Source: Pseudomonas sp. ANT_J12
GTDB taxonomy: Bacteria > Pseudomonadota > Gammaproteobacteria > Pseudomonadales > Pseudomonadaceae
Assembly: GCF_008370045.1 (NCBI RefSeq)
Contig: NZ_VOBN01000004.1
Coordinates: forward strand, 124,001 to 188,000
Reading direction: 5' to 3'
DNA length: 64,000 nucleotides
The notes beneath the pieces are model-generated. The model saw only the letters and a list, made by a program, of their open reading frames with translations, had not been told where the DNA came from and ran no database searches. Position numbers and translations under genes: made by a program. Positions 33,747 through 43,617 of the stretch are shown here, one piece after another. Numbering within the stretch: position 1 is the first letter of the stretch; the number at the start of each line of letters is the position of its first letter.

Positions 33747-36536
33747 TTGACCCTTTCCCCCGAACAGGCCGTGCAGTTCGGCCCTTACCGGATCTATCCC
33801 GGACAACGTCTGATCCTGGAAGGCGACCAGCCCCTGCGCCTGGGTCGGCGTGCCATGGACATTCTGTTGATCCTGCTGGAACACGCCGGGAACGTGGTCA
33901 GCAAGCAACAATTGATCGCCCGGGTCTGGCCCAAAAGCGTGGTCGAAGACATCAATTTGCGCGTGCACATGGCGGCGCTGCGCAAGGCGCTGGGGGACGG
34001 CCAGGCGGGGCAGCGCTACATCGTCACCGTGGCCCAGCGGGGTTACAGTTTTGTCGCGCCGTTTTCCCTGGAGTCCATCGCGCAAACTCCCGATGCGCTC
34101 GAACCACAACGGCACAACCTGCCGGTGCGCCGCACCCGCCTGATCGGCCGTCAGCCGCTGGTGGACAGTGTGGTCACGCACCTGGCTCGCCAGCGATTCA
34201 TTACCCTGGTCGGCCCCGGCGGTATCGGCAAGACCACCGTGGCCCTGCGGGTGGCCGAGCAACTGATCGGACACTACCGCGACGGCATTCGCCTGCTGGA
34301 CCTCGCCCCGCTGACTGACCCGGCGATGATCACCGCGCACCTGGCCACGCTGCTGAACCTGGCCCTGCACGACGGCGAGCCGATGCGCGATCTGGCGACC
34401 TGCCTGCGCGAGCGGCAGATGCTGCTGGTGATAGATAACTGTGAACACCTGATCGATGCGATTGCGCTGCTCTGTGAAAGCATTCTGCGCAGTGCGCCGC
34501 AGGTGCATATCCTGGCCACCAGTCGCGAGAGCCTGCGGGCCGAAGGTGAGTACGTGCAGCGTCTGGAATCCCTCGACTGCCCGCCGCCGATCGCGGTGCT
34601 GGATCGCGCCCAGGCCCTGAGTTTTTCTGCGCTGCAATTGTTCGTCGAGCGCGCGATGGCCAGCCACGACAGTTTCGAATTGAGCGATGCGGAACTGCCC
34701 CTGGCGATTGAGATTTGCCAGCGTCTGGACGGCATTCCGCTGGCCATCGAACTGGCGGCGGCGCAAGTCGCCCACCTCGGCATCAGTGGTTTGCACACGC
34801 AACTGCAAGGCAGTTTTCGCCTGCTGACCCAAGGCAGTCAGGCCACGTTGGGCCGACACCAGACCTTGCGCGCAACGCTGGACTGGAGCTTCGAACTGCT
34901 CAGTGCCTGCGAGCAAACCTGCCTGCGCCGCCTGGGGATTTTCAGGGACAGTTTCACCCTGGAGTCTGCGGCGGCGGTGATCATCGGTGAGCACATCGAG
35001 CCTGACGTAGTGTTTGCCTCGATCACCCAACTGGTGGCCAAGTCCTTGCTGAACGTGGAGGTCGGCGACGAAGAGGTGTTCTATCGCCTGCTCGACACCA
35101 CCCGCAGCTACGCCCTGGAAAAACTGCATCTGGCCGGCGAACTGCCGGACACCCGGCAACGGCATGCCAAGCGCTGCCTGGCTTTGATGGACCAGGCCCA
35201 GGACGACTGGGAGAAAACCCCAACGCACCTGTGGATCGAGCGTTACGCCCGAAGCCTGGAAGACATTCGCGTCACCCTCGAATGGGGCTTGCACGCGAAC
35301 GGGCCGCAGGCGCTGGCGATCCGTCTGACCGCCACGTCGATGCCGCTGTGGCAGGAACTGTCGCTGCTCAAGGAACACGGCGTTTACGTGCGCCGGGCCC
35401 TGGCCTTGCTCGAAGCCGCCGCCGAGCCCTGCCCTCACCTGACCATCGCCCTCAAGCTTGCCCTGGGCAGTTCCTGCTACCACGCCCAGGGCGGCACCGC
35501 CGAAACCGTCGACGCCTTCGTCAGCGCCCGGACCCTGGCCGAACGCTGCAACGATGTAGCCGGTCAGTTGCGGGCGGTGTCCGGGCACATGGCGGTCAAT
35601 CTGTGTTGCGGCAACTACCAGATGGCCCTGGAGCAAAGCCGCCAGTTCGATCAATTGGGTGTACAGGGCGACCCGCTGTTGTCGCTCAGCACCCACCGTT
35701 TGCAGGTGCTGGCCCAGCACTTTTCCGGGGATCAGCCACGGGCGCGGGACAACGCCGAGCAGGTCATCCAGCGCATGACCCAGAGCGGCCACCTCAACCG
35801 CTTCACCCACGGTTTTGGCGTGCAGTACGACCAGAGCGTCGCCGCCCTGACCATTCTGGCGCGCATCCTCTGGCTGCAAGGCCACCCGGAACAAGCCTGG
35901 CGTACCGCGCGCCAGGCGCTGGACATTGCGCTGCAGATCAACCACGGCACGTCGATCTGCTACACCCTGGCGCTGGCCGGGTGCGTGATCGCCCAGTACA
36001 ACGGCGACAGCGTTACCGCCCGCGACCTCCTGCGTCTGTTGCTGGAGCAGGCGCAGAAGCATTCGGTGCTGCTGTTTTACAACTGGGCGCGGCAATACGC
36101 GCAGGTGATCGAAGGTGTCGAGGGGCCGCTGCCCGCGCAGCCGAATGCCGGGTTGGTCAAAGAGATCATGCTGACGCTCAACGCAGGCGTTGCGGATGAG
36201 GCCCTGCTGGCGCGGGCGGAAAGTGGCGCGGCGGGTTGGAGCACGGCAGAGATTTTTCGGGCCCGAGGCGATGCGCTGCTCAGCGAAAAGCGCCCGGACG
36301 AGGCCGAGGCCGTGCTGCTCAAAGCCTTGGCGGTGGCGAAGGATCAAGGCGCGCTGGCCTGGGAGCTGCGCAGCGCGACGTCGCTGGCGCAGCTTTGGCA
36401 GCGTCAGGGGCATTGCCGGCGAGCCTATGAGCTGCTGGCGCCGATCTATGGGCGGTTCACTGAGGGTTTTGCCACGCCAGACCTGACGAAAGTCCGGCGC
36501 CTACTCGATGAGCTCGACGGGCAATTGCGCCCCTGA
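33747..36536 (+). CDS. Large winged-helix regulator with STAND-type ATPase and helical repeats
   Basis: 929 residues, starting at a TTG seven bases after AGGAG. Residues 10-105 form an OmpR/PhoB-type winged helix (LRLGRRAMDILLILLEHAG, AQRGYSFVAPF). Then a STAND/NB-ARC-like ATPase: Walker A GPGGIGKT (156-163), Walker B LLVIDNCEHL (about 225). Residues about 500-929 are TPR-like helices. Proteins of this plan integrate a signal through the repeats and ATP state before acting on DNA. The first target may be the divergent flavodoxin/chloroperoxidase operon. A shorter paralog converges from the other strand. Confidence 0.85.
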   Translation: MTLSPEQAVQFGPYRIYPGQRLILEGDQPLRLGRRAMDILLILLEHAGNVVSKQQLIARVWPKSVVEDINLRVHMAALRKALGDGQAGQRYIVTVAQRGYSFVAPFSLESIAQTPDALEPQRHNLPVRRTRLIGRQPLVDSVVTHLARQRFITLVGPGGIGKTTVALRVAEQLIGHYRDGIRLLDLAPLTDPAMITAHLATLLNLALHDGEPMRDLATCLRERQMLLVIDNCEHLIDAIALLCESILRSAPQVHILATSRESLRAEGEYVQRLESLDCPPPIAVLDRAQALSFSALQLFVERAMASHDSFELSDAELPLAIEICQRLDGIPLAIELAAAQVAHLGISGLHTQLQGSFRLLTQGSQATLGRHQTLRATLDWSFELLSACEQTCLRRLGIFRDSFTLESAAAVIIGEHIEPDVVFASITQLVAKSLLNVEVGDEEVFYRLLDTTRSYALEKLHLAGELPDTRQRHAKRCLALMDQAQDDWEKTPTHLWIERYARSLEDIRVTLEWGLHANGPQALAIRLTATSMPLWQELSLLKEHGVYVRRALALLEAAAEPCPHLTIALKLALGSSCYHAQGGTAETVDAFVSARTLAERCNDVAGQLRAVSGHMAVNLCCGNYQMALEQSRQFDQLGVQGDPLLSLSTHRLQVLAQHFSGDQPRARDNAEQVIQRMTQSGHLNRFTHGFGVQYDQSVAALTILARILWLQGHPEQAWRTARQALDIALQINHGTSICYTLALAGCVIAQYNGDSVTARDLLRLLLEQAQKHSVLLFYNWARQYAQVIEGVEGPLPAQPNAGLVKEIMLTLNAGVADEALLARAESGAAGWSTAEIFRARGDALLSEKRPDEAEAVLLKALAVAKDQGALAWELRSATSLAQLWQRQGHCRRAYELLAPIYGRFTEGFATPDLTKVRRLLDELDGQLRP

Positions 36537-37970
36537 GATCCAGCGCGCCCGGCTGTTGTAGTGCGCATGACTGAGTTCCAGCGCGTGCAGGTGGCCACTG
36601 TTTTCGAGTTTCTCCAGGGCATAGGTGCGTGTGGTGTTGAGGAAGCGATAACGCGGTGTGCCGTTGACCTCCTCGACCGCCAGCAGCGATTTGCGCGCCA
36701 GTTGTTCGACCATGGCCAACAGGTGCATGGGCGGCAACACCGCACAACTGATCACGCCAATCGCCGCGTCGAGGGTGAAAGCCATTTTGAACACCGCCAG
36801 ATGCTGCAACACCCTTTGCTCCAGCGGGCTCAGGCGCTCATAGCTCCAGTCCAGCGCAGCCTTGAGAGTCTGGTGGCGCGGCACGGCGGTGCGCCGGCCC
36901 TGGGTCAGCAACTGGAAGCAGTTGTCCAGTTGCGCTTGCAGGCCCACCAGCGCCAAGGCGTCGATTTGTGCAGCGGCCAGTTCGATGGCTAGCGGCAACC
37001 CGTCGAGTCGGCGGCAGATGTCGCGCACGGCTTTGAGATCTTGTTCGCGCAAGGTGAAACCCTGCTGCCGGGCGCGGGCGCGGCTGACAAACAGTTGCAC
37101 CGCCGAATAGCCCATTGCCTCAGCCACGCTGTACAACGCCGACGCCGGCGGCACGGTCAGGGGTGGCAGGCGCAACACGGTTTCGTCCAGGGCTTGCAGG
37201 GGTTCGCGGCTGGTGACGAGGATCGACAGACGTGGCGCCGTGGCCAGCAAGTCCTCGACCAGCGTGCGACAACGTTCGAGTAGGTGCTCGCAGTTATCGA
37301 GCACCAGCAAGGCATGCCGGGAGCTCAAACCTGTGTCGAAGGCCAGGGTATGCGTCAGGTGATCGACCACCTGCGCCGGGTCGTCAATGCGCGTCAGGTC
37401 AATCAACCAGACCCCATCGCGATAGTGCTGCAACAGCAACTCGCCGACGCGCAACGCCACGGTGGTCTTGCCGACACCGGCCGGGCCGACCAGCGTCATG
37501 AAGCGGCGCACCGGCAACTGGCGCACGACGCTACCGACGATCGAGTCTCGACCGGTAACCGGCGTCAGCCGCGCCGGCAGGTTGTGCAGGGGTGGGTGCA
37601 CGCTGTCGCTGAACACCAGCGTACCTTCCAGCGCCCGCAGCACCGGGGCGATGAAACTGTAGCCGCGCTGGGGAATGTTGACGATGTAGCGCTGGCCGTT
37701 CTGGCCATCGCCCAGCGCACGACGCAAAGCCGCAATGTGCACCCGCAGGTTGATCTCTTCGACCACCGACGTCGGCCAGACCCGGGCGATCAATTCGTCC
37801 TTGCTGACCACCTGCCCGGCACGCTCGACCAGCACCTGCAAAATGTCCAGCGCCCGCCCGCCCATGCGCAGCGGCCGATCCCCTTCCAGGATCAGCCGTT
37901 GGCTCAAGTGGAACGCGTAGGGGCCGAATCGCAGCACCGCATCGCTGTTTAGATCTGTAAGGCTGTTCAT
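36501..37970 (-). CDS. Winged-helix/STAND ATPase regulator, short paralog
   Basis: 489 residues, a clear paralog of the preceding gene: winged helix 15-110 (QRLILEGDRPLRMGGRALDI), Walker A GPAGVGKT (162-169), Walker B ALLVLDNCEHL. It ends right after the ATPase winged-helix module at RYRFLNTTRTYALEKLE plus 35 residues, so it has no C-terminal TPR region. Its 3' end overlaps the convergent paralog by 36 bp. It could be a natural short form or an old truncation. Start ATG at 37970; no clear neighbours in the same direction. Confidence 0.83.
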   Translation of the reverse strand: MNSLTDLNSDAVLRFGPYAFHLSQRLILEGDRPLRMGGRALDILQVLVERAGQVVSKDELIARVWPTSVVEEINLRVHIAALRRALGDGQNGQRYIVNIPQRGYSFIAPVLRALEGTLVFSDSVHPPLHNLPARLTPVTGRDSIVGSVVRQLPVRRFMTLVGPAGVGKTTVALRVGELLLQHYRDGVWLIDLTRIDDPAQVVDHLTHTLAFDTGLSSRHALLVLDNCEHLLERCRTLVEDLLATAPRLSILVTSREPLQALDETVLRLPPLTVPPASALYSVAEAMGYSAVQLFVSRARARQQGFTLREQDLKAVRDICRRLDGLPLAIELAAAQIDALALVGLQAQLDNCFQLLTQGRRTAVPRHQTLKAALDWSYERLSPLEQRVLQHLAVFKMAFTLDAAIGVISCAVLPPMHLLAMVEQLARKSLLAVEEVNGTPRYRFLNTTRTYALEKLENSGHLHALELSHAHYNSRARWISGAQLPVELIE

Positions 37971-38156
37971 GCACGTTTACGTGCTGAAGACCGGGTTGGG
38001 CTCAAGGTACTGAAAGGTCCATCGCACACGTCCAACCAGGCTCCTGCATCTCCATCGCAAAGAGTTCACCGGTATCTTGGCAGGCCTCGATGAACGTACA
38101 ACGACTGCACAGGGAGCGTTACGGACATCGCGGTGCGCAGAACGGACACAACAGCT

Positions 38157-39107
38157 CTAGCTGAACTGTTCGCGGTACTGCGCGGGGGTCAATCCGAGTT
38201 TCTCGCTGAATAGAAAGCGCATATGACGCACGCTGCCGAAGCCGCTTTTATAGGCCACGGTCTTGAGCGGCGCTTCGCTGGTTTCCAGCAGTTGCCGGGC
38301 GTGGTCGATGCGCGCGCTTTGCAGGAATTCCATGGGTGTCATGTTCACTTCCCGGGCAAACAGCCGGGCGAAGTGGCGTGAACTCATGTTCGCCAGGCTC
38401 GCCATGCGTTCGATGCTGAAGGCTTCATCGAGGTGTTCAAGCACGTAGTTCTGCACGCGGGTGATCGGCGTTTCGTGAGGTGCGACGGTGGCCATCAACG
38501 GACTGAACTGCGCCTGCCCGCCCTGGCGTTTCATCACCACCAGCAACACCTTGGCCACGTCCTGGGCAACTTTTTTGCCATGGTCCTGGGCGACGACCGC
38601 TAATGCCAGGTCGATGCCGGCGGTGACGCCGCCGGAGGTGATCAGGTTGCGGTCCTCGACGTAGATCTGATCGGTCTCGACCTTTGCCTTCGGAAAGCCC
38701 TTGATCAGGCGTTCGGTGTAGTGCCAGTGGGTGGTCACACGGAAACCGTCGAGCAACCCGGCATGCCCGAGCATGAAGGCCCCGGTACAGATCGAGCCAT
38801 AACGCCCGGCGCGGGCCACGGCCCCCGGCAACCAGGCCAGCAAGGGTTGGGGTTTTTCGTTATAGGCGCCGGGGCCACCGGGGATCAGCAACAGGTCATA
38901 GCGTTCGCTGGCCTGATCGATGTGTACGTCGGCCTGGACGTTGACGCCGTTGGATGCGCGCAACGGACCGTGCTCGGTGCCGATGGTCGACAGCACGTAG
39001 TGATCGTCCGGTGGCAGATAACGGTTGGCGATGGAAAACACCTCCATCGGCCCGGCCATGTCGAGCAGCAGAAAGTTGGGGAACAGCACCATTGCCACGG
39101 TTTTCAT
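38157..39107 (-). CDS. GlxA-type AraC-family regulator (DJ-1/PfpI domain + AraC HTH)
   Basis: 316 residues. Residues 1-180 form a DJ-1/PfpI-like amidotransferase fold with the Cys elbow YGSICTGAFMLGHAGLL, followed by two HTH motifs (FSIERMASLANMSSRHFARLF, LKTVAYKSGFGSVRHMRFLF). GlxA-type regulators often govern carnitine, betaine or amino acid metabolism. No cognate operon is adjacent. The 186 bp between it and the ATPase regulator (37971-38156) show nothing recognisable. Confidence 0.88.
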   Translation of the reverse strand: MKTVAMVLFPNFLLLDMAGPMEVFSIANRYLPPDDHYVLSTIGTEHGPLRASNGVNVQADVHIDQASERYDLLLIPGGPGAYNEKPQPLLAWLPGAVARAGRYGSICTGAFMLGHAGLLDGFRVTTHWHYTERLIKGFPKAKVETDQIYVEDRNLITSGGVTAGIDLALAVVAQDHGKKVAQDVAKVLLVVMKRQGGQAQFSPLMATVAPHETPITRVQNYVLEHLDEAFSIERMASLANMSSRHFARLFAREVNMTPMEFLQSARIDHARQLLETSEAPLKTVAYKSGFGSVRHMRFLFSEKLGLTPAQYREQFS

Positions 39108-39172
39108 GGGTTCAACATCATCGAAGTCATAAAAAGAGAATATTCCCGCTACCTGTTAACACCGCCTTCCCC

Positions 39173-39263
39173 TGTAGGAGCGAAGCTTGCTCGCGAAGGC
39201 GGTTTGATAGCCAACATCATTGGTGAATGTCAGGCCGCCTTCGCGAGCAAGCTTTGCTCCTAC
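39173..39263. repeat. REP doublet (GTAGGAGCGA family)
   Basis: Arms GTAGGAGCGAAGCTTGCTCG and inverse, spacer 40 bp. The 343-bp gap 39108-39450 otherwise holds only the pirin promoter region. Confidence 0.88.
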
Positions 39264-39450
39264 GCGGTTGTGTGGTTGGCATTATGGCCAAGTGTGGCGG
39301 TTGTGTCGGGGGAGATTACGTGAACGGCCCCACAAAACTGTCAACCTGAGAGGGACAGTATTTCAATTTTCATCTACTTATTGCGCCAGCCAGTAACTAT
39401 TAACCTTCTCCTCACTCGGACGAATTCACGTCCTGACAGGAGATTTCATC

Positions 39451-40173
39451 ATGCTGACCCTTCGCAAAGCCTCGGATCGCGGCGCGGTCAATCACGGTTG
39501 GTTGAAGTCGTTCCACACCTTTTCCTTCGCCAACTATCGCAACCCGAAAGAGCAGGGTTTTTCCGACCTGTTGGTGATCAACGATGACCGCGTGGCGGCG
39601 GGCAAAGGCTTTGGCCAGCACCCGCACCGGGACATGGAGATCTTCTCCTATGTGCTCGAAGGCGCGCTGGAACACAAGGACACCCTGGGCACCGGTTCGG
39701 TGATCCGCCCTGGCGATGTGCAATTGATGAGCGCCGGCAGCGGCGTGGCGCACAGCGAGTACAACCACTCGGCCACCCGTGGCGTGCACTTCCTGCAAAT
39801 CTGGATCGTGCCTCAGGTCAGCGGCGCCAAACCGCGTTATCAGCAAGAGCACTTCAGCACCCAGAAAAAACGTGGGCGCCTGCAACTGATCATCTCCCCG
39901 GACGGGGCCAAGGGTTCGCTGACGGTGCGTCAGGATGCGCGGGTGTATGCCGGGCTGTTCGACGGCAAGGAAAGCGCGACGCTGGAACTGGCGGCCAATC
40001 GTTACGCTTATGTGCATGTGGCGCGCGGCAGCGTTGAACTCAATGGCATGCAACTGCAGGAAGGCGATGGCGTGCGGGTTCGGGATGAGCAGCTGTTGAG
40101 CTTGAGCAATGGCGTGGATGCCGAAGTGTTGGTGTTTGACTTGCGGCCGCAGGAACTGCCGCAAATGCCATGA
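39451..40173 (+). CDS. Pirin-family bicupin protein (YhhW-like)
   Basis: 240 residues with the pirin N-terminal cupin: FGQHPHRDMEIFSYVLEGALEHKDTLG and SAGSGVAHSEYNHS hold the metal ligands His-His-His-Glu. YhhW and related pirins show quercetin 2,3-dioxygenase activity; the physiological role is unclear. SD ACAGGAG precedes the ATG. Monocistronic, flanked by REP elements on both sides. Confidence 0.9.
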   Translation: MLTLRKASDRGAVNHGWLKSFHTFSFANYRNPKEQGFSDLLVINDDRVAAGKGFGQHPHRDMEIFSYVLEGALEHKDTLGTGSVIRPGDVQLMSAGSGVAHSEYNHSATRGVHFLQIWIVPQVSGAKPRYQQEHFSTQKKRGRLQLIISPDGAKGSLTVRQDARVYAGLFDGKESATLELAANRYAYVHVARGSVELNGMQLQEGDGVRVRDEQLLSLSNGVDAEVLVFDLRPQELPQMP

Positions 40174-40209
40174 TCCTCAGATGAGGTAAAGTCGCGGCGA
40201 CTACAACAC

Positions 40210-40303
40210 CTGTGGCGAGGGGGCTTGCCCCCGTTGGACTGCGCAGCAGTCCCCTTCTTGGGGCCGCTTCGCGACCCAACGGGGGCAAGCCCTCTCGCCA
40301 CAG
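40210..40303. repeat. GTGGCGAGG-type REP doublet
   Basis: TGTGGCGAGGGGGCTTGCCC and its inverse separate the convergent pirin and LysR genes. Confidence 0.88.
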
Positions 40304-40322
40304 GTTTTGTGTTTGCCAACGA

Positions 40323-41198
40323 TTAATCACCCGTGCCGGAAAACCCGGCGACGATTTCATCAATCACCGCCCTCACCCGCGCCGTATGCCGCAGATCCGC
40401 ATGGGTCACCAGCCACACGTCATAGGGCACCGGGCGCGTGCGCTCCGGCCATAACCGCACCAGCCCATCCCGCTCGCCCATGTACACCGGAATCTCGCCC
40501 ACCCCGATCCCTGCTGCGATGGATCGACGCACCAGCAACCCAGACCCCAGACTTGAAACAATCCGCCCACGGGTCAGCGGTTCCGACACCAGAGTCATTT
40601 CTTTGTTGCCCGCCAGATACGGCTGGTACACCACCAGATCATGCCCTTCAAACGCCGAACCCGGCTCGGGCACGCCATGGGCGTCCACATAGCCTTGGGA
40701 GGCAAACAGCCCCACCGGCCAACGGGCGATGCGTCGGGCGATCAGGTCCGGGTTGTCCGGCCGGGCGTTGCGCACCGCGATGTCGGCTTCGCGCTTGGCC
40801 AGGCTGATCATTTGCGTGGACGCGTCCAGTTGCACCCGTACATCCGGGTGTTTGTCGTGCAACCGGGCAATCGCCGGGATCAGGAAATCGATCGCCAATG
40901 AATCGGTGGTACTGACGCGGACGGTCCCGGTCAGCCGGTCATCCAAACCCTGGATTTGCCGCTGCAACTCCAACGCCGACACCTCCATTTTTTCCACGGC
41001 CTGCAACGCCGCTTCGCCCACCGCCGTCAGCGCATAACCTTCGGAGGTCCGCAGGAACAACGTCGCGCTCAGGGACTTCTCCAGCGCCGTGACCCGCCGC
41101 CCGACCGTGGCCTGATCGACCCCCAGCACCCGCGCCGCGCCGCGCAATGTCGATTCGCGGCACACCGCCAGAAACACCCGCGCATCATCCCAATTCAT
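40323..41198 (-). CDS. LysR-family transcriptional regulator
   Basis: 291 residues from ATG 41198 (SD AGGAG). HTH: NWDDARVFLAVCRESTLRGAARVLGVDQATVGRRVTALEKSL. The effector domain has VRVSTTDSLAIDFLIPAIARL. It is divergent from a YbfB/YjiJ-type transporter, 113 bp apart, which it likely regulates. Confidence 0.88.
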   Translation of the reverse strand: MNWDDARVFLAVCRESTLRGAARVLGVDQATVGRRVTALEKSLSATLFLRTSEGYALTAVGEAALQAVEKMEVSALELQRQIQGLDDRLTGTVRVSTTDSLAIDFLIPAIARLHDKHPDVRVQLDASTQMISLAKREADIAVRNARPDNPDLIARRIARWPVGLFASQGYVDAHGVPEPGSAFEGHDLVVYQPYLAGNKEMTLVSEPLTRGRIVSSLGSGLLVRRSIAAGIGVGEIPVYMGERDGLVRLWPERTRPVPYDVWLVTHADLRHTARVRAVIDEIVAGFSGTGD

Positions 41199-41311
41199 AG
41201 CGTTCTCCTGCCGCTGCATATACGCATCACTGTAGCGCGAAATCGCTGCATTACTGCATCAATAAACCTCGATAGGCTGAAGGCCAGAGATAACCTCACA
41301 GGACCACTCTC

Positions 41312-42556
41312 ATGCACAGCACATCAACCACCCGCCCCAGCGCGATCTGGCTGCCGATCTTCGCCGGCCTCTGCGCCAGCCTGGTCAGCATTGGCCTGGC
41401 GCGTTTTGCCTACACGCCGCTGATTCCAGCGTTGATCCAGGCGCAATGGTTTTCCGCCAATGACGTGGTGTACCTCGGTGCCGCCAACCTCGTCGGTTAC
41501 CTGATCGGCGCGCTGATCGGTCATCCACTGGCGCGCCGCGTGGGCAACAGTAGCGCCCTGCGCCTGATGATGCTCGCGGTGACGCTGTCGTTTTTTGCCT
41601 GTGGCTTTGCGTTGTCGGTGAGCTGGTTCTTCGGTTGGCGCTTGCTGTCTGGGGTGGCCGGTGGCGCGATCATGGTGTTGGTGGCGGCGACCGTGCTGCC
41701 CCATGTGCCGGTGTCCCGTCGGGGCTTGGCCAGCGGTGCGATTTTTCTCGGCATCGGTCTGGGCATTGCCGGTTCGGGGACGATTGTGCCGCCGCTGTTG
41801 AGCCTGGGTTTGCAGAACACCTGGTTCGGCCTGGGTTTGCTGGCCCTGGTGCTGACCGCCGCGAGCTGGTTTGGCTGGCCGACCACCGCACCGCAACACG
41901 CGGCACCGGTGAACAGCGACAGCGTGAAGTCACCAACCCCGCCAGCCCTTTACCTGTTGTTCGCCCAGTACGCTTTCATGGCGGCCGGGCTGGTGCCGGC
42001 GATGGTGTTCCTGGTGGACTTCGTCGCTCGCGGCCTCGGCGCCGGGGCGCATGTAGGTGCGCTGATCTGGGTCATGTATGGCCTGGGGGCGATTGTCGGG
42101 CCGGTGAGCTATGGTTTTCTCGCCGACAAACTCGGCGCACGGTTGAGCATTCGGATTGTGCTGGTGGTGCAGGCGATTGCCCTTGCTTTGCTGGCAGCTT
42201 CCAGCTCATTCCTGGGCTTGGCGCTTCTGGCGGTGATCCTCGGTTCATTCCCGCCGGGCATCGTGCCGCTGGCGCTGGCTCGGGTGCATGAACTGGTGCC
42301 CAACCATCATCAACAGCAAATCGCCTGGAGCCGCGCCACGGTGTCGTTTGCCACGTTCCAGGCCCTGACCGGGTTTGCCTATTCGGCGATTTTCAACGCC
42401 AGTGGCGGGCATCACGCGTTGTTGTTTGTCATTGCCTGCGGGGCCATTGTGGTGGCATTGGTTTTGGAATTGGCGATGCGGTTAACCGCCAGGATCAAAG
42501 ATCGCAGCCCTCCCCCTGTAGGCGCTGCCGAGAGCAACGAGGCTGCGATCTTTTGA
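41312..42556 (+). CDS. YbfB/YjiJ-family MFS transporter
   Basis: 414 residues, 12 predicted membrane helices. Begins with the family start IFAGLCASLVSIGLARFAYTPLIPALI. Substrate unknown. The C-terminal tail (about KDRSPPPVGAAESNEAAIF) is encoded by a dispersed intergenic repeat (42493-42558), so the gene end was fixed by that element. SD CACAGGA before the ATG. Confidence 0.87.
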   Translation: MHSTSTTRPSAIWLPIFAGLCASLVSIGLARFAYTPLIPALIQAQWFSANDVVYLGAANLVGYLIGALIGHPLARRVGNSSALRLMMLAVTLSFFACGFALSVSWFFGWRLLSGVAGGAIMVLVAATVLPHVPVSRRGLASGAIFLGIGLGIAGSGTIVPPLLSLGLQNTWFGLGLLALVLTAASWFGWPTTAPQHAAPVNSDSVKSPTPPALYLLFAQYAFMAAGLVPAMVFLVDFVARGLGAGAHVGALIWVMYGLGAIVGPVSYGFLADKLGARLSIRIVLVVQAIALALLAASSSFLGLALLAVILGSFPPGIVPLALARVHELVPNHHQQQIAWSRATVSFATFQALTGFAYSAIFNASGGHHALLFVIACGAIVVALVLELAMRLTARIKDRSPPPVGAAESNEAAIF

Positions 42557-42558
42557 TC
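42493..42558. repeat. Dispersed inverted repeat overlapping the MFS gene end
   Basis: GATCAAAGATCGCAGCC (42493-42509) pairs with GGCTGCGATCTTTTGATC (42541-42558), loop about 31 bp. A common Pseudomonas hairpin element; it may act as the terminator of the MFS gene although it is partly coding. Confidence 0.8.
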
Positions 42559-42615
42559 TTCGACCACAACTCACGGTCCCACCTGATAACCACCTTCCCC
42601 AACAGGAACCCAAAA

Positions 42616-43617
42616 ATGACCCTGCCCCAAACCATGACCCTCATCGAAATCACCCAACCCGGTGGCCCTGAGGTCCTGCAACCGAAAGACGTGCCGATGC
42701 CCACGGTCGCCGCCGGTGAAGTGCTGATCCGCGTCCACGCCGCCGGGGTCAATCGCCCCGACGTGATCCAGCGCGCCGGCAAGTACCCGATGAAACCCGG
42801 CATGAGCCCGATTCCCGGCCTGGAAGTGGCGGGTGAAGTGGTCGCCATCGGCAAAGGGGTCAGTGAGTTTGTGTTGGGCGACAAGGTCTGCGCCCTGACC
42901 AACGGCGGCGGCTACGCGCAGTATTGCGTCGCCCCGGCCAGCCAGACCCTGCCGATTCCCGATGACATGGACTGGATTCAAGCCGCCGCCATCCCGGAAA
43001 CCTTCTTCACGGTCTGGGCCAACCTGTTTGAAATGGGCGGCGCCAGCAAAGGCCAACGCGCGTTGATCCACGGCGGCACCAGCGGCATCGGCACCACGGC
43101 GTTGATGCTCTGCCGCGAGTTCGGTGTCGAGGCATTCGCCACCGCCGGCAGCGAGGAAAAGTGCGACGTGATCCGTAAGCTGGGGGCCAAGGCGATCAAC
43201 TACCGCGATCAGGATTTCGCCCAGGTCATCGCCGAAAAAACCGCCGGCAAAGGGGTGAATGTAATCCTCGACATCATGGGCGGCTCGTACTTCAACAGCA
43301 ACGTGGCAGCCCTGGCCATGGAAGGTCGGCTGGTGATGCTCGGCTTCCTCGGCGGCGCCCATGCCGACGGTGTCGACCTGCTGGCGATCATGGCCAAGCG
43401 CGCGATCATCACCGGCTCCCTGCTGCGCTCACGCACCCAGGAAGAAAAAGCCGCCATCGCCCAGGGCCTGTATGAATACGTTTGGCCGGTGCTGTCGGCC
43501 GGGCGTTGCCTGCCGATGATCGACAAGGTCTACCCGTTCACCGACGCCTCGCAAGCCCATGCGCGGATGGAGGCCGGCGATCACATCGGCAAGATCGTTT
43601 TGAAAATGGATCAGTAA
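42616..43617 (+). CDS. NAD(P)H:quinone oxidoreductase, PIG3/zeta-crystallin-like MDR family
   Basis: 333 residues from ATG 42616 (SD AGGAAC). No zinc ligands; GroES-like domain with [18 protein letters not shown], nucleotide loop [19 protein letters not shown], and [12 protein letters not shown], typical of the PIG3 quinone oxidoreductases. Its stop overlaps the convergent deoC by 7 bp. Role: one-electron quinone reduction or enone detoxification. Confidence 0.88.
   Translation: MTLPQTMTLIEITQPGGPEVLQPKDVPMPTVAAGEVLIRVHAAGVNRPDVIQRAGKYPMKPGMSPIPGLEVAGEVVAIGKGVSEFVLGDKVCALTNGGGYAQYCVAPASQTLPIPDDMDWIQAAAIPETFFTVWANLFEMGGASKGQRALIHGGTSGIGTTALMLCREFGVEAFATAGSEEKCDVIRKLGAKAINYRDQDFAQVIAEKTAGKGVNVILDIMGGSYFNSNVAALAMEGRLVMLGFLGGAHADGVDLLAIMAKRAIITGSLLRSRTQEEKAAIAQGLYEYVWPVLSAGRCLPMIDKVYPFTDASQAHARMEAGDHIGKIVLKMDQ

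Noticed and set aside
33639..36413. Open frame of over 900 codons on the - strand
   Set aside because: Antisense to the STAND ATPase regulator, which has clear domains; no recognisable protein in the antisense frame.
36501..37970. Short STAND regulator as a frameshifted copy of a longer gene
   Set aside because: The next bases beyond its stop encode the convergent paralog on the other strand; no TPR remnant is present in other frames.
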